DNA from: Petaurus breviceps papuanus
Taxonomy: Eukaryota; Chordata; Mammalia; Diprotodontia; Petauridae
Assembly: GCA_028583685.1 (NCBI GenBank)
Contig: JAMXIF010001195.1
Span: 14,004,471 to 14,068,470, forward strand
Length of the DNA stretch: 64,000 nt
Direction of reading: 5' to 3'
The notes beneath the pieces are model-generated. The model did not search any database. It worked only from the letters and a program-made list of their open reading frames with translations, and was not told where the DNA came from. The number at the start of each line of letters is the position of its first letter. Position 1 is the first letter of the stretch. Below are positions 24,501 through 36,500 of the stretch, piece by piece. The position numbers and the translations under genes are program-made.

Positions 24501-27500
24501 TAATAGGCATGAAACCTTGAAAGAACTTTGAGTATCATTTAGACCAGGATTTCTTTACTTTTTTTGTGTCAGGGACCCTTTGACAACCTGGTGAAACCTA
24601 GAATGGACCACTTCTCAGAATAGTGTTTTTAAATGCTTAAAATAAAACACGTAGGCCTATCAGAGAAAACGGCTATATTGAGATAAGAATGTAATCTTAG
24701 AACCCTTGCTTTAAATAAGTCCTCTCTATATCTTGTTAAAGACCTGTCCTTTTGTCTTTTTAACGTGCAGGCAATGTTTGTGGCCTGTAAGCTAAAGGTG
24801 TTTGATCTGCTCAAAGGCAAAGCCCCTCTCAAGGCCAAAGATGTTGCTGACCACATAAGTGCATCTGTATGTGGGACTGAGAGATTACTTGATTCCTGCA
24901 CAGCGCTTCAATTATTAAAGAAAACCAGCCAAGGTAACTTGAGCTATTAGAGTGTGGTCCTGGAAATCTTTGCAGCAGGAAGTCTATGAGAGCCTGCTTC
25001 AGAATCTGGGAAGGAGATTAAAAGGTCAAAGATTTTATCTACCTATATAGACCTTCCCATGATATTTTTCCTTAAGGGCATGGATCCAGTATGGGTGAGG
25101 ACAAAAACACATGGGCATTTCAGGGGTGTCTAAAAATTGTTTCAGGCATATTAAGTGAAATATGTTACAAGGGGCCAGATAGGAAAAATATCTGAAAGAC
25201 TATTTGTAACAGTTGGGGGAAATAGGCAAATATCACCTTAAAGACATCAAGGTAACAGTTACAAAGACAGAAAAAAAATTTTGTTGTCTTTATTGAATTC
25301 AAGATGCGTGACTAGATATCACCATTGGCAGTAATCAGAATTAATAATCTGTGTTATATTTTAATGTTTCAAGTAGTGCTAAATAAAAATCTCTTTTCAT
25401 TGAAAAGTTTGCATCAAGTTTAGGAATGACAAAATCAGTTACATTATTTTTCAGGTTACAGGAACGCAGAACTGGCTGATAAGTATTTGGTGTCTGACAG
25501 TGAATATTCTCTGCATGGCTATATCATGCATGCTAATGATCATGTTTGGCCACTGTTCACACACCTGGAATCTGCTGTCAAAGAGGGGACAAATCAGAAC
25601 CATCGAGCTTTTGGGAAGAAAGCTCAGGATTTATTTCAGGTAATGTATGTCAGAGTGGCCAATCTCAAGTTTTATATACTTTTTACTAAGAGACTGGTGA
25701 TTGAAAAAGACCCAAAGGCATGGAATTAGAACCAATCATCTGTTCCTTAAGGTTGCTAAGGGGTCTCTAGTAGGATTGAAAAAAGTATTAATTTAAGCAC
25801 GTTTATTAAGCACCTGGTAAGTATGAGGCATTGTGCCAGATGCTAAGGATATAAAGACCCAGAAACAGTCTGTATCCTCAAGGAGCTGATACCCTCTTGG
25901 TGGGGATAATCAATCAGCAGTTCAGATGGTCTCATATCCATAATCTTGAGGGGAAGTTAATGAGATTAAAAATGATGAGCCCTCTCTAGGGGCAGTAGAG
26001 CCTAAAATGATAAACTTTTCGTGGCATATTTCTTAAGAAGTTACTTTGTGCTAGGCACTGTACTTAAGCTCTGGGAATAATACAGAGGAAGGTGAAAACA
26101 AGTCCCTGGCCTCAGGGAGTGCACATTCTCATGGGACATTTGCTACCTCTTGACTGTCATTTCTACCAAGGCCAAGTGTGACTTTGATGACAAATCCATC
26201 AATAACGACAAACCTTCACTTTGATGAATAATTTTGAAGCTAACACCCTCCGAAAACCTTTTCTCCTCTGAAAACAAGTAAGAGAATGCTTGCTGTGAAT
26301 TTTAACCAGCTTTTTCTTTTCGTTCTTGTACTATAGGAAAGGTGCTAATAATAAGCAACGTGAATAATAGAAAGGAGGGGAAAAGACTGTAAGCAGGTGA
26401 TCCATGGAACATCGCTGGTTATAAAAAATGAGTCATAGTGGGCCAGCTAAGTGGCACAATGGATAGAGCACCTGCCCTGGAGTCAGGAGGATTGGAGATT
26501 AAATCTGGCCTCAGACACTTACTAGCTATGTGACCTTGGGCAAGCCACTTAACCTTAATTGCCTCAAAAAAAAAATGATCCATAGGACTAAGTTCTCTTT
26601 CTAGTAGGATTATTCCTATTCTTCTGTGTATCTAGAGGAAAAGCTTCTGTGATAAAATAAATTTGTACTTTGCCCCTGGAACCAGGAATTACCTGTCATT
26701 AAGCGAGTCATTGAGTAATAGCCAAATTAAACTGTAGAGCTTTACCTTGAGTCTACAGCTTAACCTGTGGATTATGGAATACAGAAATAATGTCCTTTCT
26801 GAAGTTTGGTGTCCTATAGGCTTAGCTTGTAAACTGGACAGAGGAAGAACCGGCTCCTTACTTTGGCCCCACCTTATTCCTCCTATTAAAGGCCAGTGCC
26901 TTCATGTATCCAGTGTGAAAAGCAAAGTCCCATTATTGAACTTTATACACTTGGGAGGATCCCTTCTGATTTGTTCTTTCCCCTAGGCCTTAACAACATG
27001 GACAGAGCCAAGAGGAGGAGTCAGGCAAGTGGGAATTGCTAATGTACAGAAGTGAATCATTAGTCTGTAGGCAGATACTGGCAGTGACTGCCTTCTTGTT
27101 TCTCTAGAAGAACAGGATTGTAGAATGTGAGCCTTAAGGGATTTCGGAGCCCAAGTGGCAGTGGCTCCATCATTTTCTAGGTGAGGAAAGTGAAAGCCAG
27201 TCATGGTGGCGACACCTGAGACTGAGTCAGCTTTCCTCCAGATGTGCCACTGGTCAAAAAGGGAACCACTAAAAAAAAAAAAAAAAAGGGAACCACTTAG
27301 GAGTGAATGAATGAGCATAAATCTTGTAATCCCGGCCACTGTGGAGGCTTGGGCTGGCGGATCACTGGAGCTTACAAGTTTAAATCGCAGTGGTGCCAAA
27401 GCCAGTCAGAGAGCACTAGTCAGGCTATAATACGGTGAATTTTCAGGAGTGGAAGAAGGTGAAGCACCAATTTGCTTGAAGAGCAACTGGCTCAGTTTGG

Positions 27501-30500
27501 AAAAAGCAGAACAATTTAAAGCTTCCAAGCTGATCAGCATTGGAATCAGACCCCTGCACTTCCGGCCTGGATGAGATACAGAAGCCTAATATAGAAGAGA
27601 AGAGAGGGGGTGGTTAGGTGGCGCAGTGAATAGAGCACCAGCCCTGGAGTCAGGGGGACCTGAGTTCAAATCCAGCCTCAGACATTTGACACACTTACTA
27701 GCCGTGTGACTTTGGGCAAGTCACTTAACCCCAGTTGCCCTCCAAAAAGAAAAAAAAAAAGAGAAACCCAGAAAAGTGAAATGATTTGCCAAAAGTCTCC
27801 CGTGTAATGAGTGACAGTGCTAGGATCTGAATCAAAAGAATCAAGAGTTCTTCCAATTTTATGAAGGGCCCAAATTAACAATACTGCTGCATTGTGCCAG
27901 CATCCCAGTACCTTATGGACAGTATAAAACATCAATGGCATATCCTGTTTTTCTATTTTGAAGGTAAACAAATATCTTGGGCAGTTGGGTGGTACAGTGG
28001 GCTTACTTTTCTGAGTTCAAATCTGCTCTCAGACACTAGCTGTGTGACCCAGAGCAAGTCACTTAACCCAGTTTACCTCAGTTTCCTCATCTGTAAAACG
28101 ATCTAGAGAAAGCAGTCGCAAACCGCTCCAGTATCCCTGCCAAGAAAACCCCACATAGGGTCATGAAGCATCAGATATGACTGACTTCTGTATGCCTCTG
28201 ACTTCTTTTTCTGATTATAGGACTGGTTTTACACTCCTTCATTCATTCTCTGTCACAAGATTCCCTTTTGACCAATGGCACAATTTGGTAGACAGCCAGC
28301 TCAGGCTATACCTGTGAAACTGATGAAGAGAAGACATCTGTTTCACGCAGGATTTAAACCTGGACCTTGACTTTCTGTTGAATGAGAAGCAAATGCGGCT
28401 GTCCCACATCTGAATAGTATCTTTTCTCAGGCCACGGTGTTCTTTTCAGGACTCGTATTATCACAGCATGGGGACAAAGCTATGGTTTATGAGTGCCATG
28501 CATAGCATCATCAAGCTGACCGCAAGGGATGTGGCCACAGCTTTTGATCTGTCAAGATTTCGCTCGGCCTGTGATTTGGGAGGTAGGTAATGTTTTACTG
28601 TGGCTTATGCAGAGAAGGATCTACCAGATCCTCCGTTTTAGATAAACAATTTGACTTAGGAAAGTACTTTATCTTGTTTTGATTATTATTGCACGTGGTT
28701 GTAATTGGGACTATGGCAGAAATCTAGTGAGCAGTTGGGAGGGGCTCTGAGTCTGATAGTGTATACAGCATTCTTCACCCATAGGCTCCCAGCTCTACCA
28801 AGAGGAAAGAAATGTTTCATTGGCTGTTCTGCTAAACCATAATTGCCCATTCCAGCTCATCCGTCTTGTACCCAAAGGTAGCATATGAGAGCAGGAAGAG
28901 CATTGGATTTGGAGTTAAAGGATACGGATTTAAGTTGAGACTCTCTCGGTCTGTGTGACCTTGAGAAAATCATTTAATCTCTTTGCCCCCAGTATCCTCA
29001 GCTGTAAAATGTGAGGGAGCAGAATTTGATGACCTCTGAGGTCATCCCTTGTAGCTCCAAATCTCTGATCCTGTGTTCCCTTTCAGTGCTGTTTTAATTT
29101 ATATCATTGGGGAGCTAGGTGGTGCAGTGAATAGAGTGCCTGTCTGGAGTCAGGAGGACCTGAGTTCATACTGGGCCTCAGACACTTAATGGCCCTGGGC
29201 AAGTCACTTGACCCCAATTACTTCCCTAAACAAACCCAAAGGACTTACATTATTGTTGTTAGTGTATACATTGTTATTGTACTTGTGTAGCAGCAAGCAC
29301 CCCAGCGTCCCCAGGGTTGCTGCCAGCACAGGTTCTTAGATCTGCTTTGATAAAGGAAAGCAACTCAAAATGGGTTAACAAGCTTACTTTAATCAGTCAA
29401 ATATGTATCGTTTACCTAGTCAGGGGAAAAAGGTCAGCACCCCGAACTTGAGAATACACAGACAGAATTATCAAGTCAGAGAAACAGATCAAGTAGACAG
29501 ATTTCCAAAGTGTCCAACCATTACATCCATACCAAATCAACATCTGGGTTTTTCAAAGCCGGGGGACTCTGGACAATGGCTTCCCAGAATCCATATCAAA
29601 TCACAGAACACTTCTCAAAGTGAGCCCCAAAACAAAGCTTCACATCAGGGCTTATATAGCCTTCTCCTGGCTCAGAGAATGTAACAACCTTATTGACTCA
29701 CTAGCCAATCAAGAAGTATCTACTGTGGGGTGGCTAGGTGGCGCAGTGAATAGAGCACTGGCCCTGGAGTCAGGAGGACCTTAGTACAAATCCAGCCTCA
29801 GACACTTAACACAAAAACTAGCCATGTGACCTTGGGCAAGTCACTTAACCCCAGTTGCCCTCCAAAAAGCAAAACAAAACCAAAAAAAAGAAGTATCTAC
29901 TAAAAACCAAGCCTCCCACCCCAGGCTCCAGGTGCACTTTAGCCTAGGGGCAGGGAAGATCTTAAACATTTACATTCCCATTACAACTTGGCATCATTTT
30001 TTACAAATTATCTCATGCTTCTTTGAGTTCTTCATATTCATTGTTTTTTATGGTGCAATAATCCATTACACATAGTCCAGCTTTTTTCAGCCCTCTCCTA
30101 GTTGATTTTTCCATTTTTCCATCTTTCCATTTTTACTGCCATAAAGAGTTCTACTGTGAATATTTTAACATATGTGATACCTTACTTTTTGGTTTTTTGT
30201 TTGTTTTTTGCTGGCCAGAGGGCAGGACATTTGGGGTTAAGTGACTTGCCCAAGGTCACACTGCTAGTAAGTGTTAAATGTCTGAGTTCGAATTTGAACT
30301 CAGGTCCTCCTGAATTCAAATTTGGCCTCAGATACTTAATAGGTGTGTGACTCCGGGCAAGGCACTTAGCCCCATTTACCTCAGTTTCCTTATCTATAAA
30401 ATGTAGATAATAGTAACACCCGTTCTCCAGGGTTATTATGAGAATCAGATAAGATGATAATTGTGAGCTTAGCACTGCCTGGAATATAGGACGGGCTACA

Positions 30501-33500
30501 TGAGTGTTAGCCGTCCCCATCATCATCCTCTTCCTAGAGAAGTGAGGCAGTGAGGCATCCTTTGTCACTTGTGGTCAGTGTGCTGACTGGTCTTATTCAT
30601 TCTTTTTTCTTATAACGAAGACTTCTATTGTGTGTGTATGAGGTGAGAGTGAGAAGATTGTTATTTAAAGTGAAAACTAAAAAAAAAATTTTGAAATTAA
30701 TTGTTAAAATTGTACTGGGGGGAGGATTCTGAGAAGATGGTGGAGTAGGTCAGAAAATTTCAGGCTCTCCAAATTTCCTCCACAAACAAGACAGAATTAT
30801 TGCCTCAGAATGTATGGCAAAGAAGTAAAAAATAAATCAGGGTAAAACAGTTGTTCTTTTAAGACTGTTTGAGGGCAGCTAGGTGTCGTAGTGAATAGGG
30901 CGCCAGCTCTGAAGTCAAGAGGACCTGAGTTCAAATTTGGCCTCAGATACTTAACACAAAAACTAGCTGTGTGACCTTGGGCAAGTCACTTAACCCCAAT
31001 TGCCTTGCCTTCCCCCTGGCAAGAAAAAAAAGAATGTTTGAGAGGACTTCAGGAAAGGGGCTGAGGTTTGGCCTGAGGGAAATGAAACCATCTTTTTTTT
31101 TTTTTTTGGCTTTTTGGAGGGCAATTGGGGTTAAGTGACTTGCCCAAGGTCACATGGCTAGTAAGTATTAACTGTCTGAGGCCAGATTTGAACTCAGTTC
31201 CTCCTAACTCCAGGGCGGGTGCTCTATTCACAGCACCACCTAACCACCCCGAAATGCAAACATCTTGAGGCCGACTCTACCAAATCAGCAAACCAGCTGT
31301 AGTGGCAGCTGGCTCTGCTGCATCCTGGGCCTATGGAACTTTCACCTTAGGACATTGTAGGGGTTGGACAGCTGAGCAAGGGAAGATTCAAGGACTCTAT
31401 TCTGTCTTGGGACACCAGGCCTATCTGTGCTGCCCAGAGGAGTTCCTCAGCTTGAGTGCCCTGGTAGAGGGCTGTGGGCACTTGCCAGAAGGGAGGACTG
31501 AAGTTTGCAATCTCCAGAGGGATGTTGGGACGAGGGGCCTAGTCATGGTTTAGGAGTGGAGAGGAGTGCCTGAGATTGGGTCCCTCAAGTTGGGGCGGCA
31601 CCATTACCCATACCTTGGAACTAGAACTTGATTATTAAAACAAGCTGCTAAAAATAAAATAAAATAATAAATAAATAATTTAATGATAAACAATATAAAT
31701 AAATAAAAATGAGTAAACAAAGAAGAACCCAACCATAGACAGTTGCTATGGTGATAGAGAAGCTCTGGGTTCATACTCAGAGGAAGATAGTGAAATAAAA
31801 GTAGCCACTCCTGCCTCAAAGAGAAACATCAAATGGCCACAAGCCCAAAAAGAGTTCTTGGAAGAACTTAAAAAGGATTAAAAAAAAAAATCAAATAAGA
31901 GAGATTTAAAAAAAAATTAAAAGCAATCCAAGAAGATCAGGAAAATTATCAAAAGAAAGTCAAATGGAAAAAGAGATCCAAAAATTCAAGAAAACAACTC
32001 TTTGAAAACTAGAATTGAGCTAATAATATTATAAGAAACAAGAAGTAATAAAATCAAGAGAATGAAAAATACAAAAGGATGTGAAACATCTCAATTAGAA
32101 AAACAACTGATTTGAAGAACAGATCAAAGAGAGATAATATAAGAATTGTTGGACCACCTGAAAGTTATGGTTTAAAAAAAACAATCTTGGGGTGGCTAGG
32201 TGGCACAGTGAATAGAGCACCAGACCTGGAGTCAGGATGACCTGAATTCAAATTTGACCTCAGACGCTTAAGACTTGCTAGCCGTGTGACCTTGGGCAAG
32301 TCACTTAACCCCAACTGCCCTGCATTCCCCCCTCCAAAAAGCAAAAAAGAAAGAAAGAAATTAAGGGAAATTGCTGTAAAGTTCTAGAAGAAGATAAAAT
32401 AGAAATAGAAAATAAACCTACCAGTCAACACCTGAAAGAGATCCTCAGATGAAAACTTACAGGAATATCATAGCCACATTTCAAAACTCCCAGGGTTAAG
32501 GAGAAAATATAAGCAACAAGAAAAAAATTTAAATAAATCAGGATTACATAAGACCTAGAAGCTTCTACATTAAAAGACCATAGGTCTTTTATTTCAAAGA
32601 GCAAAAGGTTGCAACCAAAAACAAGTTACCCAGAAAAGTTGAGTATCATATTGAACAACAACAAAAAAAATGGACATTGAACAAACTGAAAGGAGTTTAA
32701 CAGACTGAAAGATCAGAAACTCAGTGGAAAATGTATAAGATCCAGGAGAAATATATGGTAAGCATTAAAGATCAATTATAAGGTGGGGTGGCTAGGTGAT
32801 GCGTGAATAGAGCGCCAGCCTTAGAGTCTGGAGGACCTGAGTTCAAATCCAACCTCAGACACAACACTTACTAGCCATATGACCTTGGGCAAGTCACTTA
32901 ACCCCAAATGCCCTGCGTTTCCCTCCAAAAAAAGAAAAAAAAAAGATCAATTATAAGGCACTCAACAAGGTCAAACTGTTTATTTCTTTTTTTTTTTTTT
33001 TAAAGCAATCAGGGTTAAGTAACTTGCTCAAGGTTACACGGCCAGTTATTTCTGGATGTGGTGCTGAGTATCTGAGCCCAGATTTGATCCCCAGGTCATC
33101 CCGACACTGGGGCTGGTGCTCTTACTCGCTGAGCCACCTGGCCGTCCCTAAAACTGTTTATTTCTTATATGTGAAAATGTTATCAGTCTTCTTAAGACTG
33201 TTGTCAGTTTACTTGAGTGGTTTGAAAGAAAGATTGGGGCTGAGCTGAGAATGATGGGGTGATTCTAAAAAATAAAATTGGGTAGGAAAAGGTAAAAAAG
33301 AGGAATTATTTGATACAGTGAGGTAAAAGGAGGAGCTGATACCAAGGAAGCAGGTGGGGGTGGAGGACTGGTTGTGCTGGAACCTTACTCTCATCAGATC
33401 TGGGTTAAAAGGCATCTAGAAGGTGTAAGAGTCTTCAAAAGCTAGATGACGGCTTGTCAGATGTGACGTAGAAGTGGATTCCTGTCTGGGTCTGAATTGA

Positions 33501-36500
33501 ATGAGACGGTTGCTGAGAGCTCTTACAACTCTAATCTTCCTTCCTCTATAGGCACTTTGATGGGATCACTCCATTCCCAAGTCTGGTGCGACTGACCTTG
33601 GAACATCTGTTGACAATTTTACCCGTTTCACTAGGGTTGCTGAACTGGNNNNNNNNNNNNNNNNNNNNNNNNNNNNNNNNNNNNNNNNNNNNNNNNNNNN
33701 NNNNNNNNNNNNNNNNNNNNNNNNNNNNNNNNNNNNNNNNNNNNNNNNGATAAGCAGTGGGAAGGGGAAGGACAGAAAACATTAGCCAGACTCACAAGAG
33801 AATGATATAAACTCCAACACCAAATGTATTGCTGTAGGGGATATAATTGGCCTGAAAACCACACTGCTTATCTGAACAGGGTAGGCTTCTCTAGTGGATT
33901 GATTTAATTGTTCTCCCAAGTTGAAAACTGCTTGGTGTGCAAAGAAAGAGCAAAAGAAATTTTAAGTTCTTTAAGGAATATGTAGGAAGCTTATGTGTTT
34001 TCCTGCTCAGCTCTCAGACAAGAAATATCTGTGTGGACCCTCAGCAAGTCGCATAACTTATATCAAGTCACTTGACTTAGAGAGGCAGGTGGTAATGCAG
34101 TGAATTGAGCACCATGCCTAAAGTCAGAAAGATCTGTTTAAAATCTAAGCTCAGTTATTTACTATGTGGCTCTGGACAAGTTTGTTTGCCTCAGTTTCCC
34201 TATCAGTAAGATGGGGATGATAATAGCACCTGCTTTAGTGTTATCAAGAGAAACAAATGAGATGTTTGCTTAAAAACGAAACAAAGCTCAGTATCCTGCA
34301 CATAGTAGGCACTAGGTAAATGCTTATACTTTTCCTTCTCTTTAGACTTAGTTTCTTATCACAAAAATGTAGATTAAAGAAATAAGAGGGCAAGAAGATT
34401 GGATAAAGGAGAGACTTTTAGAAGGGTGGGTAGATTAAGGTGGAGGATGGGGGGAAGAGAATTAGGAAGGCACTCTTAGAGGGGTGGGTAGTTTAAGGTG
34501 GAGGGTGGGGGAGAAGAAAAGGGAAGGACTCTTAGGTGGATAGATTAAAGTGGGGGGGAGAAGAAAAGAGGGGATTTAGAGGGGTGAGTAGATTAAGGAC
34601 TAAAATTAGTAATTAGGACTAATAATTACAACTTTGAATGTGAATAGGATAAATTTATCCATAAAATAGAAACAAATGGCAGAATGGATTAAAAATGAGA
34701 GATACACACAGAGTTAAAATAAAGGGCTAGAATAGAATTTATTATGCTTCAGGTGATAGTAAAAAATGCAGGAGTAGTGATCATGACGTCAAAGTTAAAG
34801 CTAAAATAGATTTAGTTAAAAGAGATAAACAGTGAAACTATACTATGTGTCATCAATATTATTTAGTATTGTTTTTAAAATGCCAGCAGGGGAAAAAAGA
34901 AAATCCGAATGTGAGATGAGGTTATTAATAAACTATCTCTTTTTGCAGATAACATACTGATAAACTTGGAAAATTCTAAAGATTTAGTTGAATCAATTAA
35001 AAAATTTAGCAGAGTAGTAGAATGTAAAAATGAAACCACATAAATCATCAGCATTTTTATATATCACCACCAAAACCCTGCAAAAAGAGATAGCAAGCAA
35101 TACCACATTTAAAATAATCGTAGACAGTATAAAATACCTGAGAGTAGACCTGCCGAAACAGACCTACGAACCACGTGAACATAAAATATAAAACACTATA
35201 AATAAATTTATATAATTTATATATGTGTGTGTAAATTAAATGATTTATATATGTATGTATTTAGTCAGGAGTCACACCTAATCTATATAAAGTCAGATTT
35301 AAATAATTGAAAAAATACTAATTTTTCATGGGTGGGCAAAGCCAATATAGTAAAAGGAACAATTTTATTTAATTCAATGTCATCCCCACTAAATTACTAA
35401 AAAATGATTTTAGCAAGTTAGAAAAAATAATAATTCATTTGGAAGAACAAAAAGTCAAGAATTTCAAAGAAACTCATGAAAAAAAATGTAAAATTGTACC
35501 CGTTCTCTTTTTTTTCTGTCATTTTTTTATTTGAGTTTAAAATAAATATTTTTTAATTGAACCTCACAGATACAGAAATAGGATGCAGATTCGTGGGTTT
35601 TCTTGTTACACAGCTATATGAAGACCCTTCAAGGACAAATGGGTTTTATCTCCTAGAAATTAGTGTGATATCCCAATTTTATAATCTGAGCCATCATCAC
35701 GCCCCTACCTAACTTTGGAACATCTGACAAATCTCTTTACTTCTCCTATCTCTAAAATGAGAGTTGCACTAGATTCTTAACTTTGAGTCTAACTTTTTTA
35801 AAAAGTATTTTGATAACTGTATTTAAATATATTTGTACAAAATAACTTTGTGATTCTTTTTGTTAAAATGTATTTATCTTATACATTAAAAATTAATTCT
35901 TTTGAGAAGGAATCCATAGGCTTCACCAGATTGTCCAAGGATTCCATGCTACAAAAAAAGGTTAAGAACCCGTGGTTTAGATCATCTCCAAGGGTCCTTC
36001 CCACTCCAGTGGACTATGCTTTTATTATCATTAAAGATATAAAATGGGCAGGAACTAGAACTGAGAAGTCTTCACACCGTTTCCTCCATTTTATTTCCAA
36101 ATTAGGATCTTCCCTTCATGTATGGTAGTTTGTATCTGATCAATTGCTAACTCACCTACAAGAAAAAAATAGTTACTGCCTCTTGGTGAGGGCTCTTATG
36201 GTTGTCTTAATAATGTTAGTACTTGTTAACATAATAATGATATCCGCCTTGTGATGTTTAGAGGGCAAAAAAAGGTTGATTTAACCTATCTTAAGTTATT
36301 AAAATAAAATGGTTCCATCATCTCGTCAGTATTTCTTTCAAGCTAAGGATCAAATTGAGGACTGTAATAATGTAAGAACCCTTTATGTGGATTCTTTGTG
36401 CCTGAAACTGTTCTTGTGGCAGATGCCTAGTGTGTGTATGTGTATGTATTGAGTCAGGAGTCACCCCTGATCGGTAGGAATCTCTGTGGTTGATTCCCTT

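Larger units (their letters stand above)
30716..35480 (+). mobile_element. Long, broken L1 LINE with nested SINEs
   Basis: It starts near GATTCTGAGAAGATGGTGGA, like an L1 5' UTR. A coiled-coil-like, lysine-rich ORF1 region lies at about 31820-32760. An inter-ORF spacer follows at about 32950-34600, with short G-rich tandem repeats and the N gap. Endonuclease-region sequence (AACTTTGAATGTGAATAGGA) begins at 34631 and reverse-transcriptase sequence (TTTTTGCAGATAACATACTG) at 34940, with the part between deleted. Several SINEs are inserted. There is no intact frame. That this is one element is inferred from order and strand. Confidence 0.7.

Noticed and set aside
28570-28590. Possible frameshift at the exon 10/11 junction
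   Set aside because: The split Gly codon GGA G|GC explains the phase and restores DLGGCTG.
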